64,000 bases of DNA from CAVPOO01 sp963707015 (GTDB lineage Bacteria; Pseudomonadota; Gammaproteobacteria; Thiohalobacterales; Thiohalobacteraceae): positions 434,001-498,000 of the forward strand of contig CAVPOO010000015.1 in NCBI GenBank assembly GCA_963707015.1, given 5' to 3'. The notes below the pieces were generated by a model. The model was not told the DNA's origin, made no database searches, and saw nothing but the letters and a program-made list of their open reading frames with translations. How positions within the stretch are numbered: the stretch's first letter is position 1; every line of letters begins with the position of its first letter. Below are positions 1 to 6,738 of this stretch, piece by piece. Made by a program: the position numbers and the translations under genes.

Positions 1-570
1 TTCCATCAACAACGCCCGGATTTGCCCGAGGAAGATCAGATCTGGGACATGCAGGAAGAGGGCCAGGCCCGGCTTGCTGCGCATGGCTACACTCAGTATG
101 AAATTTCTGCCTACGCGCGTGAAGGACAGACTTGCCGGCACAATCTGAACTACTGGCGCTATGGTGACTACCTGGGCATTGGTGCTGGCGCCCATGCCAA
201 GATCACGTTCGCGGCCGATCAATATGTGCGGCGGACGTGGAAGATTAAACATCCCCGCGCGTACCTGCGGGCAGCCGTAAATGAAGAGCGCATAGGCGGC
301 CGGTCGTGTCCTGAACCAAAAAATGTGATATTCGAATTTCTTTTGAATGCGCTTCGGCTGAATAAAGGCTTTGCAAGACAGGATTTCGAGATGTCGACAG
401 GCCTCAGATTCGCGGATTTGCTGCCCATGCTGAAAGGGATTAAGGCACCCGAGTTGCTGGAGATAGATGCGCATGGAGTCCGGGCTTCAAAACAGGGACG
501 ATATTATCTGAACGATTTACTGGCAGAATTCCTGCCCGATGACAGGGTGTCTGAGTTGCACGATGATTGA
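1..570 (+). CDS. hemW: HemW-like radical SAM heme chaperone, C-terminal part (5' end outside window)
   Basis: The open frame enters the window already in progress and runs 189 codons to a TGA. Its start is FHQQRPDLPEEDQIW, followed by YTQYEISAYA, RHNLNYWRYGDYLGIGAGAH and a C-terminal winged-helix-like part ending RYYLNDLLAEFL. These are the landmarks of the C-terminal half of HemW, the oxygen-independent coproporphyrinogen oxidase-like protein that acts as a heme chaperone. The N-terminal half with the radical SAM CxxxCxxC cluster lies upstream of the window, so catalytic residues cannot be checked. The stop codon is inside the first codons of the next gene, which suggests translational coupling. 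Family assignment is firm; the exact role in heme insertion is inferred from the family. Confidence 0.9.
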   Translation, partial: FHQQRPDLPEEDQIWDMQEEGQARLAAHGYTQYEISAYAREGQTCRHNLNYWRYGDYLGIGAGAHAKITFAADQYVRRTWKIKHPRAYLRAAVNEERIGGRSCPEPKNVIFEFLLNALRLNKGFARQDFEMSTGLRFADLLPMLKGIKAPELLEIDAHGVRASKQGRYYLNDLLAEFLPDDRVSELHDD

Positions 571-748
571 AGAGGCCGAGGTGATATGCCCTTACTGCGG
601 TGAGCCTTTTTTAACGGAGGTTGACTGTACGAGCGGCACTCAGGATTACATCGAGGACTGCCCGGTATGTTGCCGGCCCATCGAGTTTCATGCAGCCTGC
701 GCAGACGGGAAGTTGCTCGATTTGACGGTGCGACGCGACGATGACTGA
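563..748 (+). CDS. CPXCG motif-containing cysteine-rich protein
   Basis: A 61-residue protein with two cysteine pairs: CPYCGEPF near residue 8 and CPVCCRP near residue 35, as in the small CPXCG zinc-ribbon family of gammaproteobacteria. A longer reading from 539 is possible, but ATG 563 (MIEEAEVICPYCG) overlaps the hemW stop and gives the usual family length. It overlaps the downstream Rof-like start by 8 bases, so the three genes are probably co-translated. The function of the family is unknown. Metal binding is inferred from the cysteine spacing. Confidence 0.85.
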   Translation: MIEEAEVICPYCGEPFLTEVDCTSGTQDYIEDCPVCCRPIEFHAACADGKLLDLTVRRDDD

Positions 749-986
749 ATATACGCCAATCGATTGCCAACTCTACAGTGAGTATGAACTCGCCATATTG
801 CGGCGTCGACAGTTGCGCATCTTCTGGCAAGACAAAGATGGTCTGACGTATATGGATGTTGTGATGCCGCTCGACCTTCAGACGCGCAGTGGTGCGGAGT
901 ACCTGTTTGCTCGCGGCCGTGCCGGGGATACTCTCCGATTGCGGCTCGACCACATTACCGGCATGCAACACTTCAACGGGAACTAA
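741..986 (+). CDS. rof: Rof/YaeO-like Rho-binding antiterminator
   Basis: An 81-residue acidic protein that starts MTEYTPIDCQLYSEYELA and ends RLRLDHITGM, matching the layout of YaeO/Rof (…YQPINCDDYDNLELA… and …RELRLDKITSF…). Rof folds as a small Sm-like barrel and blocks the primary RNA-binding site of transcription terminator Rho, reducing Rho-dependent termination. It starts inside the CPXCG gene and is the last gene of the hemW group. A decayed gene follows tail to tail. Family call is from visible sequence pattern; Rho inhibition has not been shown for this copy. Confidence 0.8.
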   Translation: MTEYTPIDCQLYSEYELAILRRRQLRIFWQDKDGLTYMDVVMPLDLQTRSGAEYLFARGRAGDTLRLRLDHITGMQHFNGN

Positions 987-1338
987 CAAACATTCGCAAT
1001 CATAGAGGCGCCTGGTGGCCTCGTTTTTTCACCCGCAGGACCAGCGAGCAGGTGTATCGGGCGTTGTGCATCTCGGGGTGCGGCGCCTTCGCTGTCGTTG
1101 TCAAAATAGACAAGCACCTGGTGCCCGGAATCCCGCCAGTCGCTAACTCGCTGAGCCCAGGTGCCAGGGTCCGTGAACTGTAGCCCCATGCATAAGTTCG
1201 GGTATGTCCGTGCAAGCGAATATAGACGAGGCGGCTTTTGACCGCGTTCGACAGCGGACAGTCGGCCGCATCCGAGAAGCCGTTCCGTCAGTGCGACTAG
1301 TTCTAGCCGCTGGTCCCGACGTACACGCCTGTGTGCAT
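983..1338 (-). pseudogene. DUF72 (YecE-family) pseudogene, internally deleted
   Basis: Read leftwards from an ATG at 1338, the frame gives MHTGVYVGTSG followed by stop-N-stop-SH-stop-RNGF. This lines up with the DUF72 N-terminus (VGTSGWNYSHWRNGF), with Trp, Tyr and Trp codons turned into TAG, TAG and TGA. The middle of the gene is missing. The C-terminal part then appears in one frame (SRLVYIRLHGHTRTYAWGYS) and, after a frameshift near 1160, in another (WAQRVSDWRDSGHQVLVYFDNDSEGAAPRDAQR), matching the RLHG and YFDND motifs at the end of the family. Intact DUF72 proteins are roughly 240-300 residues; only about 100 remain. Clearly non-functional. Confidence 0.85.
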
Positions 1339-1461
1339 ATCGGGTTCCAAAGTTTGCCGCCTGGGTTTGGGGTTGGGCCGGATATGTCAAACGACAGACC
1401 GCATGCGGATCAGGTGACGGAATAACTGCTGGAAACATAGAAAGGAAGGCTGTTACCACAT

Positions 1462-1746
1462 TCTATGGCGCAATCCAGCTCTCGTCCCAGGTGAGCAGGT
1501 ACCGAAAGCCATTTTCTTGTCCCGCATTCTCCTCGGTCTTTACGCGCAGAAATTCGGGCTGCTTACGACAAGGTGCAACTCTTGATAGCCGTGAAAGCCA
1601 CGAATTCGCCGAGCAGCACTTCGCATGATGGTGTTGGCGTGGAACCAGTCGTGACGCTCCCGGCTTAAGGCTGGAATTAATGTGTGAATTGGCTGACCGG
1701 TCATGAGCTTATACACACTGCACTGGGGGCGGTCGAGATAGAAGCC
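1462..1746 (-). pseudogene. decayed reading frame of unknown family
   Basis: Leftward, a protein-like stretch begins GFYLDRPQCSVYKLMTGQP, goes on through LIPALSRERHDWFHANTIMR and HGYQELHLVV, and then shifts frame near 1560 into EFLRVKTEENAGQENGFRY and LLTWDESWIAP, ending in TAG. The two pieces read smoothly into each other, and each is closed by stops in its own frame. No start codon or ribosome-binding site is evident, and a TGA lies just before GFYLD. I do not recognise the family. It lies immediately upstream (in transcription sense) of the DUF72 pseudogene, so the pair may be one abandoned operon. Confidence 0.45.
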
Positions 1747-1883
1747 TCAGATCTGGGATCTTGTAGCTGCCTTGAGGGGGCACCTATCTTACTGTTTTCC
1801 GGCAGATTCGTGGTGGACTCCGAGGTACGGCGGATCTGACCAATGTGCTTACCTGTCAGGGCTGCCGACTAGCGCCTACGGGG

Positions 1884-1904
1884 TTATCCACGAAGTTATC
1901 CACA
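1884..1904 (+). other. pair of DnaA boxes next to AT-rich DNA
   Basis: TTATCCACG (1884-1892) and TTATCCACA (1896-1904) lie in direct repeat, 12 bases apart. The second is a perfect DnaA-box consensus and the first has one change at the last base. AT-rich DNA follows (about 1918-1960 and again 2020-2045). No dnaA, dnaN or mnmG gene is in the window, so calling it an origin would be speculative; it could equally be a DnaA-regulated promoter or a titration site. Confidence 0.5.
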
Positions 1905-2083
1905 AGCTTGGGCGTCATGAATAAAAAATTATTTAATGACAATGACATAGTAGCTATTTCCTCTCCGGTGTCGGAATCCCGGCGGAACTCCGATGACCTA
2001 CTACGGCCACCTGTGATAGGATATTTTTGAATAACAATAAAAATGGGGTTGTGACCTAAAAACCGCCGCCGCGGATACGTATA

Positions 2084-2452
2084 ATGCCCGAGTTTGCTGA
2101 GCAACCGTTATTCGACTTTGAGTATTGGTCAAACCTAGCCAAGGATGATCCTCAAGGGTTCGAGCTACGACGCGCGGCACTCATTGAAGCAGCAATTGCG
2201 CGTGCTCCTGAACAATCCCGAGTACGACTGCGGCGTTTGCAGTGGAAGCTGGATACCATCCGCGCTACCTCGCGAACTCCGTTGGCAGCCTGCGTTCGTA
2301 TGCACGAGCTGATGTGGCAGGGATTTGTCGGTGGCGGTGGCTTGTGCGAGGCCCTCAATGCATTTCGATCCGCCTCGCCACGGGGTTCTACAGTGCCGTT
2401 GCCGGAAGCGGCTGTCCTTCTCTTTGATCCGAAAAGATTCAGAGAGCCGTAA
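2084..2452 (+). CDS. DUF3135 domain protein
   Basis: A 122-residue protein with the DUF3135 layout: an N-terminal FDFEYWSNLAKDDPQGFE segment, a helical EAAIARAPEQSRVRLRRLQ segment, and a PLAACVRMHELMW segment near residue 78. Proteins of this family are small, probably all-helical, and have no known function. The start ATG has no clear Shine-Dalgarno sequence. The gene stands alone between decayed DNA upstream and rpmE downstream, and the DnaA-box pair is about 180 bases before it. Confidence 0.75.
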   Translation: MPEFAEQPLFDFEYWSNLAKDDPQGFELRRAALIEAAIARAPEQSRVRLRRLQWKLDTIRATSRTPLAACVRMHELMWQGFVGGGGLCEALNAFRSASPRGSTVPLPEAAVLLFDPKRFREP

Positions 2453-2474
2453 GAACCCAGCTCCCGGTCGATCC

Positions 2475-2503
2475 TTGTGTCGCTCGTTTGACTAGCGTAT
2501 TAT
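2475..2503 (+). promoter_or_regulatory. possible sigma-70 promoter of rpmE
   Basis: TTGTGT (2475-2480) and TATTAT (2498-2503) are separated by 17 bases and lie about 55 bases upstream of the rpmE start. The -10 box has five of six consensus bases and the -35 box four. Prediction by eye only. Confidence 0.4.
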
Positions 2504-2558
2504 TTGCGGGTTTTCCTGATCGATTCAGCTGGGATCGTCTTTCCCGAGGATGTAGAGA

Positions 2559-2765
2559 ATGAAGCCGGATATCCATCCAGCCTATGACGAAATTACTGTG
2601 GCCTGCAGTTGCGGGAATTCGTTCAAGAGTCGCTCAACCGTGTGCAAAGACCTGCAAATCGAGGTGTGTTCCGAGTGTCATCCTTTCTTTACGGGCAAAC
2701 AAAAGATTCTTGATACGGGTGGCCGCGTCGACAAGTTCCGGCGCAAGTATGGGTTGGGCAAATAG
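2559..2765 (+). CDS. rpmE: 50S ribosomal protein bL31, zinc-binding type
   Basis: A 68-residue ribosomal protein starting MKPDIHPAYDEITVACSCGN and ending GGRVDKFRRKYGLGK, the normal length of bL31. The four cysteines in CSCG, TVC and CSECHPFFTG (residues about 16, 18, 37 and 40) mark the zinc-binding form rather than the zinc-free paralogue. bL31 bridges the two ribosomal subunits and, in this form, also acts as a zinc reserve. It is preceded by a plausible promoter and followed 40 bases later by a strong terminator, so it is probably transcribed alone. Confidence 0.97.
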   Translation: MKPDIHPAYDEITVACSCGNSFKSRSTVCKDLQIEVCSECHPFFTGKQKILDTGGRVDKFRRKYGLGK

Positions 2766-2784
2766 TCGTATCACCCGGCCCGGC

Positions 2785-3606
2785 ATGGGCGCAAATCTGG
2801 AACCTGAGGCGCGGCTGTCAGACCGCGCCTTTTTCATTTTGCTGGGTGTTTTTCTCTGGGCGACCAGTAACCCGATTGCTGAGGCGAAGCCCCGGTGCAC
2901 GACAGACCGCGTCGATGAACGTGTCGGCGTCAGTCATGTCTATGATGGTGATACCCTGACGCTTCGTGATGGGCGTCGGCTGCGGCTGATTGGTGCCGAC
3001 GCACCCGAGATGGGGCGGGACGGGAATCCTAGCGAACCTATGGCGATCGCGGCGCGCGATTATTTGCGCCGACTGATTTTCGGTGGTGGTCAGAGGTTGG
3101 AACTGCATTACGACAAAGAGCGGCAGGATCGTTATGGGCGCACGCTTGCCCACGCCTTTTTGTCCGATGGCACCAGTATTACCGCCCGCTTGCTAGGGGA
3201 CGGCTATGCGCGCCATCTCGCCGTACCACCCAATCTCTGGTTAGGTGACTGCTACCAGGCTGCATCAGCAGATGCCCGTACCGACCAACTGGGGATATGG
3301 GCGTTGGAGCGCTATCAAGTCAGAGAGAGTGCGAGTCTCTCGCCACGCACTCGGGGATTCAACGTTATCGCTGGCAGCGTCACGCGGATCGGCAAAGGGC
3401 AAGCCAATACCTGGATCAATCTGCAGGGTCAGTTTGCCCTGCGTATTGAGAAGGATGACCTCGGCTACTTCAAAGGCTGGGACTTCTCCGAGCTGGTGGG
3501 GAAACGGCTTGAGGCTGCGGGCTGGGTATATCAGCGCAAGGGCCAATTACGGATGCAGGTCCGCCATCCGTCGGCGCTGCGCAAACCTATAGGCCCTGCA
3601 GGTTAG
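2785..3606 (+). CDS. thermonuclease (SNase-like) family protein, probably exported
   Basis: The protein has an N-terminal hydrophobic stretch ending NPIAEA, consistent with a signal peptide. A staphylococcal-nuclease fold follows: VYDGDTLTLRDG, RLRLIGADAPEM, then KERQDRYGRTLA, with the catalytic Arg/Asp/Glu pattern preserved. A C-terminal OB-like extension of about 90 residues (INLQGQFALRI…) follows, as in the Pseudomonas homologue beside rpmE. Family activity is Ca2+-dependent cleavage of DNA and RNA outside the cytoplasm. The ATG at 2785 gives a 273-aa product, but this start lies upstream of the rpmE terminator. A TTG at 2839, just after the T-tract, would leave a shorter signal peptide and is a real alternative. 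Confidence 0.82.
   Translation: MGANLEPEARLSDRAFFILLGVFLWATSNPIAEAKPRCTTDRVDERVGVSHVYDGDTLTLRDGRRLRLIGADAPEMGRDGNPSEPMAIAARDYLRRLIFGGGQRLELHYDKERQDRYGRTLAHAFLSDGTSITARLLGDGYARHLAVPPNLWLGDCYQAASADARTDQLGIWALERYQVRESASLSPRTRGFNVIAGSVTRIGKGQANTWINLQGQFALRIEKDDLGYFKGWDFSELVGKRLEAAGWVYQRKGQLRMQVRHPSALRKPIGPAG
2806..2834 (+). terminator. rho-independent terminator of rpmE
   Basis: GGCGCGG (2808-2814) pairs with CCGCGCC (2823-2829) around an 8-base loop and is followed by a run of five T. The position suits rpmE, but the hairpin lies inside the annotated 5' end of the nuclease gene. Confidence 0.8.
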
Positions 3607-4525
3607 GGATAGATTTAGTGCTTTAAGAGGTGCGGAACGGTCTGCTGTTGGCACGCATCGACTGGCCATGGTCGTTGGTTTTCCGGTTTCCCTGGTATCG
3701 CTAATCTTTCTCGGCCGCTGTCCAACCAGTCCTGTCTGTGGTGAGCCTGCTTGCGTCCTCGTGTGGGAGTACCTGCAGCTCGCCAGTGATGGAAAGATGC
3801 ATCCCCGGATTCTCGGGAAGCTCGGTCAAATGCGGCTACGGGAGAGTCTTGGCCTACTCAACAGAGCAGCGCTGATTCATTGGCTCGTGTGGTTCATCGC
3901 CTGGATCTTGTTTACCACTTCGTGGTGCTGGACTGTCTGGAGATCAATACACGCATGCTGCCACGGCCTGATGGCGGCGTGATTCAATACTTCCGTCAAA
4001 TGTCGGAATAACCGCATTAGTTGTCTGGTCTTGCTTGCGCAGCGGCTGTAACTAAGATCGCCTGGCAATGCGAAGTCTATCGGGTATCTGGCTTGCTGGA
4101 GATATATCGCCATCGCTCAGCGAGGAACATCAGCAGGCATGCGTCGGGGCGGTTCCGCTGTATTCTGTCGCAGCAATCAGGCAGTGGTCTCTGCCAAGGA
4201 TAGCCGCCGTCATTAATAAATGTGACCAGCGAGTGCTGGCTGCGGCGAGCAGTTATCATCGATTGACAGATTTGCAGCAAATCCTTGTGCAGCGCCGGGG
4301 ATCGGCAGTCTTCGTGCAACAGGCGCGGAGATATACGCTAGAATTGCCTGCGAGTTGGCTATCCCCAATCATGCAGAGGCGCAGTTTCCCCTGCTTGCCG
4401 GCTAGTACCCGGTACGCGAGCCGGGCGAGGGAAAACTTACCAAGATTGCCGAGCAGCCCGTTCCCGTGAAAAATACAGGTTCCCGGCCACCCGGCATCGA
4501 ACACTTTCAACAGGACAATAGACCA
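3607..4525. other. gene-poor region between nuclease and malic enzyme; possible remnants
   Basis: No family is recognisable here. A forward frame at 3668-3930 carries YLQLASDGKMHPRILGKLGQ. After an apparent +1 shift near 3870, a second frame reads RVVHRLDLVYHFVVLDC and EINTRMLPRPDGG to a TAA near 4010. The two together look like a frameshifted small gene. A further open frame (4068-4469, 133 codons) lacks a clear ribosome-binding site, and its composition from about 4370 on looks non-coding. In Pseudomonas a hypothetical gene occupies this place in the order, so a decayed orthologue is conceivable. I see no tRNA or convincing promoter. Confidence 0.3.
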
Positions 4526-5791
4526 ATGTCAGATAAACTCAAGAGTGCAGCGCTGGATTACCACGCCCAGCCGATTCCAGGGAAGATTGCGGTGGAGGCG
4601 ACCAAACCCTGCGCCACGCAAAGAGAGCTGGCTATGGCCTACACACCGGGGGTTGCAGAGCCTGTTAGGGCCATTGCAGCGGATCCAGAAGCTGCTTACC
4701 GCTATACCACCAAGGGTAATCTCGTTGCCGTTATTACTGACGGAAGCGCCGTACTCGGCCTGGGTGATGTGGGTGCGCTGGCAAGCAAGCCCGTCATGGA
4801 GGGCAAGGCCGTTCTCTTCAAGCGATTCGCCAACATCGATGTCTTTGATATCGAGGTAGATACGCGGTCCCCAGAGGACTTTGTCGAAACTGTTGCGCGT
4901 CTTGCGCCCACGTTTGGCGGCATCAACCTGGAGGATATTGCGGCTCCGGCATGCTTCGAAATTGAGCAAAAGCTGATTGAACGGCTGGACATCCCGGTAT
5001 TCCATGATGATCAGCATGGCACAGCGATCATTATTGCCGCCGGGCTCGCGAACGCACTCGAAATTCAAGGGAAAAAACTGGGGCAGGCTAAGATTGTCTT
5101 AATAGGAGCAGGATCAGCTGGCATTGCCTCGTTGCATTTGCTGATTGCTATGGGCGCAGACAAGGACAATATCATCGTTGTCGACCGGCAAGGTGTGCTG
5201 CATATGGGGAGTGAGGGGCTGAACAAGTACCAGCGGTATTTTGCGAGAGATACGGACTACCGCACCCTGGGCGAGGCAATCACTGGTGCCGACGTGTTTA
5301 TCGGTGTATCCGGCCCCAACGTACTTGGCGAGGAGATGCTCGCCTCAATGGCGGCGAAGCCAATTGTTTTTGCGCTCGCTAATCCGGACCCCGAAATTCT
5401 GCCTGAAACGGCGCATCGAGTGCGCGATGACATGATTATGGCGACCGGGAGAACCGATTTCCCGAATCAGGTGAATAATGTGCTTGGCTTCCCTTTTATA
5501 TTCCGCGGCGCGCTGGATGTGCGTGCCAAACGCATCAATGCCGAAATGCAGATCGCTGCAGTGCAGGCCTTGTCTGCGCTGGCACATGAACCCGTCCCAT
5601 CTGAAGTACTCGAAGCCTACCATATCGATCAGCTCGACTATGGTCGGGACTATTTTATTCCCAAGCCACTTGATCCTCGGTTGATCGAGTGGGTGGCGCC
5701 GGCAGTGGCTCGGGCCGCGATCGACAGCGGAGTTGCTCGTCTGGGGTACCCTGACCATTATCCGCAAGGCGGCAAAAAATCCCAACATTAG
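4526..5791 (+). CDS. maeB: NAD(P)-dependent malic enzyme, short form
   Basis: A 421-residue oxaloacetate-decarboxylating malate dehydrogenase converting malate to pyruvate, CO2 and NAD(P)H. Visible landmarks are YTPGVAEPVRAI near residue 40, TDGSAVLGLGD, the metal-site PVFHDDQHGTA near residue 160, and the dinucleotide fold LIGAGSAGIA near 200. The frame is open further upstream (from 4466), but ATG 4526 (MSDKLKSAALDYH) has an AGGA ahead and matches family N-termini. It lacks the C-terminal phosphotransacetylase-like domain of the long E. coli MaeB. The neighbourhood rpmE-nuclease-malic enzyme-ponA is the Pseudomonas order. NAD versus NADP preference cannot be read safely. Confidence 0.92.
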   Translation: MSDKLKSAALDYHAQPIPGKIAVEATKPCATQRELAMAYTPGVAEPVRAIAADPEAAYRYTTKGNLVAVITDGSAVLGLGDVGALASKPVMEGKAVLFKRFANIDVFDIEVDTRSPEDFVETVARLAPTFGGINLEDIAAPACFEIEQKLIERLDIPVFHDDQHGTAIIIAAGLANALEIQGKKLGQAKIVLIGAGSAGIASLHLLIAMGADKDNIIVVDRQGVLHMGSEGLNKYQRYFARDTDYRTLGEAITGADVFIGVSGPNVLGEEMLASMAAKPIVFALANPDPEILPETAHRVRDDMIMATGRTDFPNQVNNVLGFPFIFRGALDVRAKRINAEMQIAAVQALSALAHEPVPSEVLEAYHIDQLDYGRDYFIPKPLDPRLIEWVAPAVARAAIDSGVARLGYPDHYPQGGKKSQH

Positions 5792-6090
5792 ATATAGATA
5801 CCCTGAGTAAGTTCCAACAAGGGGCGGCCAAATGGGCGCCTGGGCTCAGACCATAACCCGGTCGTGTGGAGAATCCTTGGGCCGGCCAAAGGAGTAATCC
5901 CATCAGCGCATGCCTGGATTATTATTCCTGTTCCCTCAGTAAGGCCAGTTCCGTCAGGCAATGAAGTCCAGTGGCACCCAATCCCCGTACGTCAGGGTGA
6001 TCCCTCATCATATCTTGCTGGACGGGTCGTGGCACATGGAAGTCGCATAACAACATGAACTCAATCGTGGTGTTGGCAGGCCAAAACACA
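5792..6090. other. convergent intergenic region, no gene seen
   Basis: About 300 bases between the ends of the rightward malic enzyme gene and the leftward nucleotidyltransferase-like gene. The only open frame (5864-6058) has no ribosome-binding site or recognisable product. No strong terminator hairpin was found on either strand. Confidence 0.5.
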
Positions 6091-6672
6091 TCAGCCTGTT
6101 GATTCGAGTAGGCGCGTTACAGCGTCCATGCCTGCGCGTCGCATGGGTTTGCCATCCAGCGGACTACAGGGTGCCTGACGCAGGCCATCACGCGGAAACA
6201 CAATGGCCTCGATGGCATGGTCTCCGGCCATGAAACGCAGTACCGGATATTCGTTAGTCCGGTTTCGAGAAATGCGTAACCGCCGCTGGTCTGCTGCAAA
6301 GGGTACATGGTTCTCAAGCAAGTAAAGGTTTACCTCTTCAGGGACATCGGTGAACAGGTGCAGGTTGATATCGGAAAAGGGGCCTGCTGTGCCGGTCAGT
6401 ACAGAACCGACGAGGCGGGGCTCGAACTGCTCAAAAAACCGCATGGCTTCCAGAGCGCTGCCGCGCAGTTCCTGCACCCGTGCAATCTGCCTGTCACCGT
6501 GGAATAGTTTCTGGTAAGACTGTAGCGCTGCTTCGACCTCGGTGTTTCGCGGTATGTTTCGGGTGTCTGGTGCGCCAACGCGGAGCGCTGCTTTGCGTTT
6601 CGCGGTATAGTAATCGCGCACCCCTTCTTCAACCATCAACCGGGCTGCCTCCTGCGCGATGCGGTCACGCAT
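6091..6672 (-). CDS. nucleotidyltransferase-like protein
   Basis: About 193 residues from the ATG at 6672, which has AAAGG eight bases ahead; a longer start at 6699 lacks such a site. The N-terminal helical part (RIAQEAARLMVEEGVRDYYT) is followed by GSVLTGTAGPFSDINLHLFTD around residue 110. This resembles the GS-x-G-SDID signature of the minimal nucleotidyltransferase / Pol beta fold, but the second carboxylate position is altered (SDINLHLF). This hypothetical family is often found beside ponA. It lies 66 bases downstream of ponA on the same strand, so read-through is likely. Substrate unknown. Confidence 0.65.
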   Translation of the reverse strand: MRDRIAQEAARLMVEEGVRDYYTAKRKAALRVGAPDTRNIPRNTEVEAALQSYQKLFHGDRQIARVQELRGSALEAMRFFEQFEPRLVGSVLTGTAGPFSDINLHLFTDVPEEVNLYLLENHVPFAADQRRLRISRNRTNEYPVLRFMAGDHAIEAIVFPRDGLRQAPCSPLDGKPMRRAGMDAVTRLLESTG

Positions 6673-6738
6673 CTGCCGACCTTTTATATTTGAACGCATT
6701 GGGATGGTTTGGATTCGCGCTGATTCAGTCAGCCGAAT

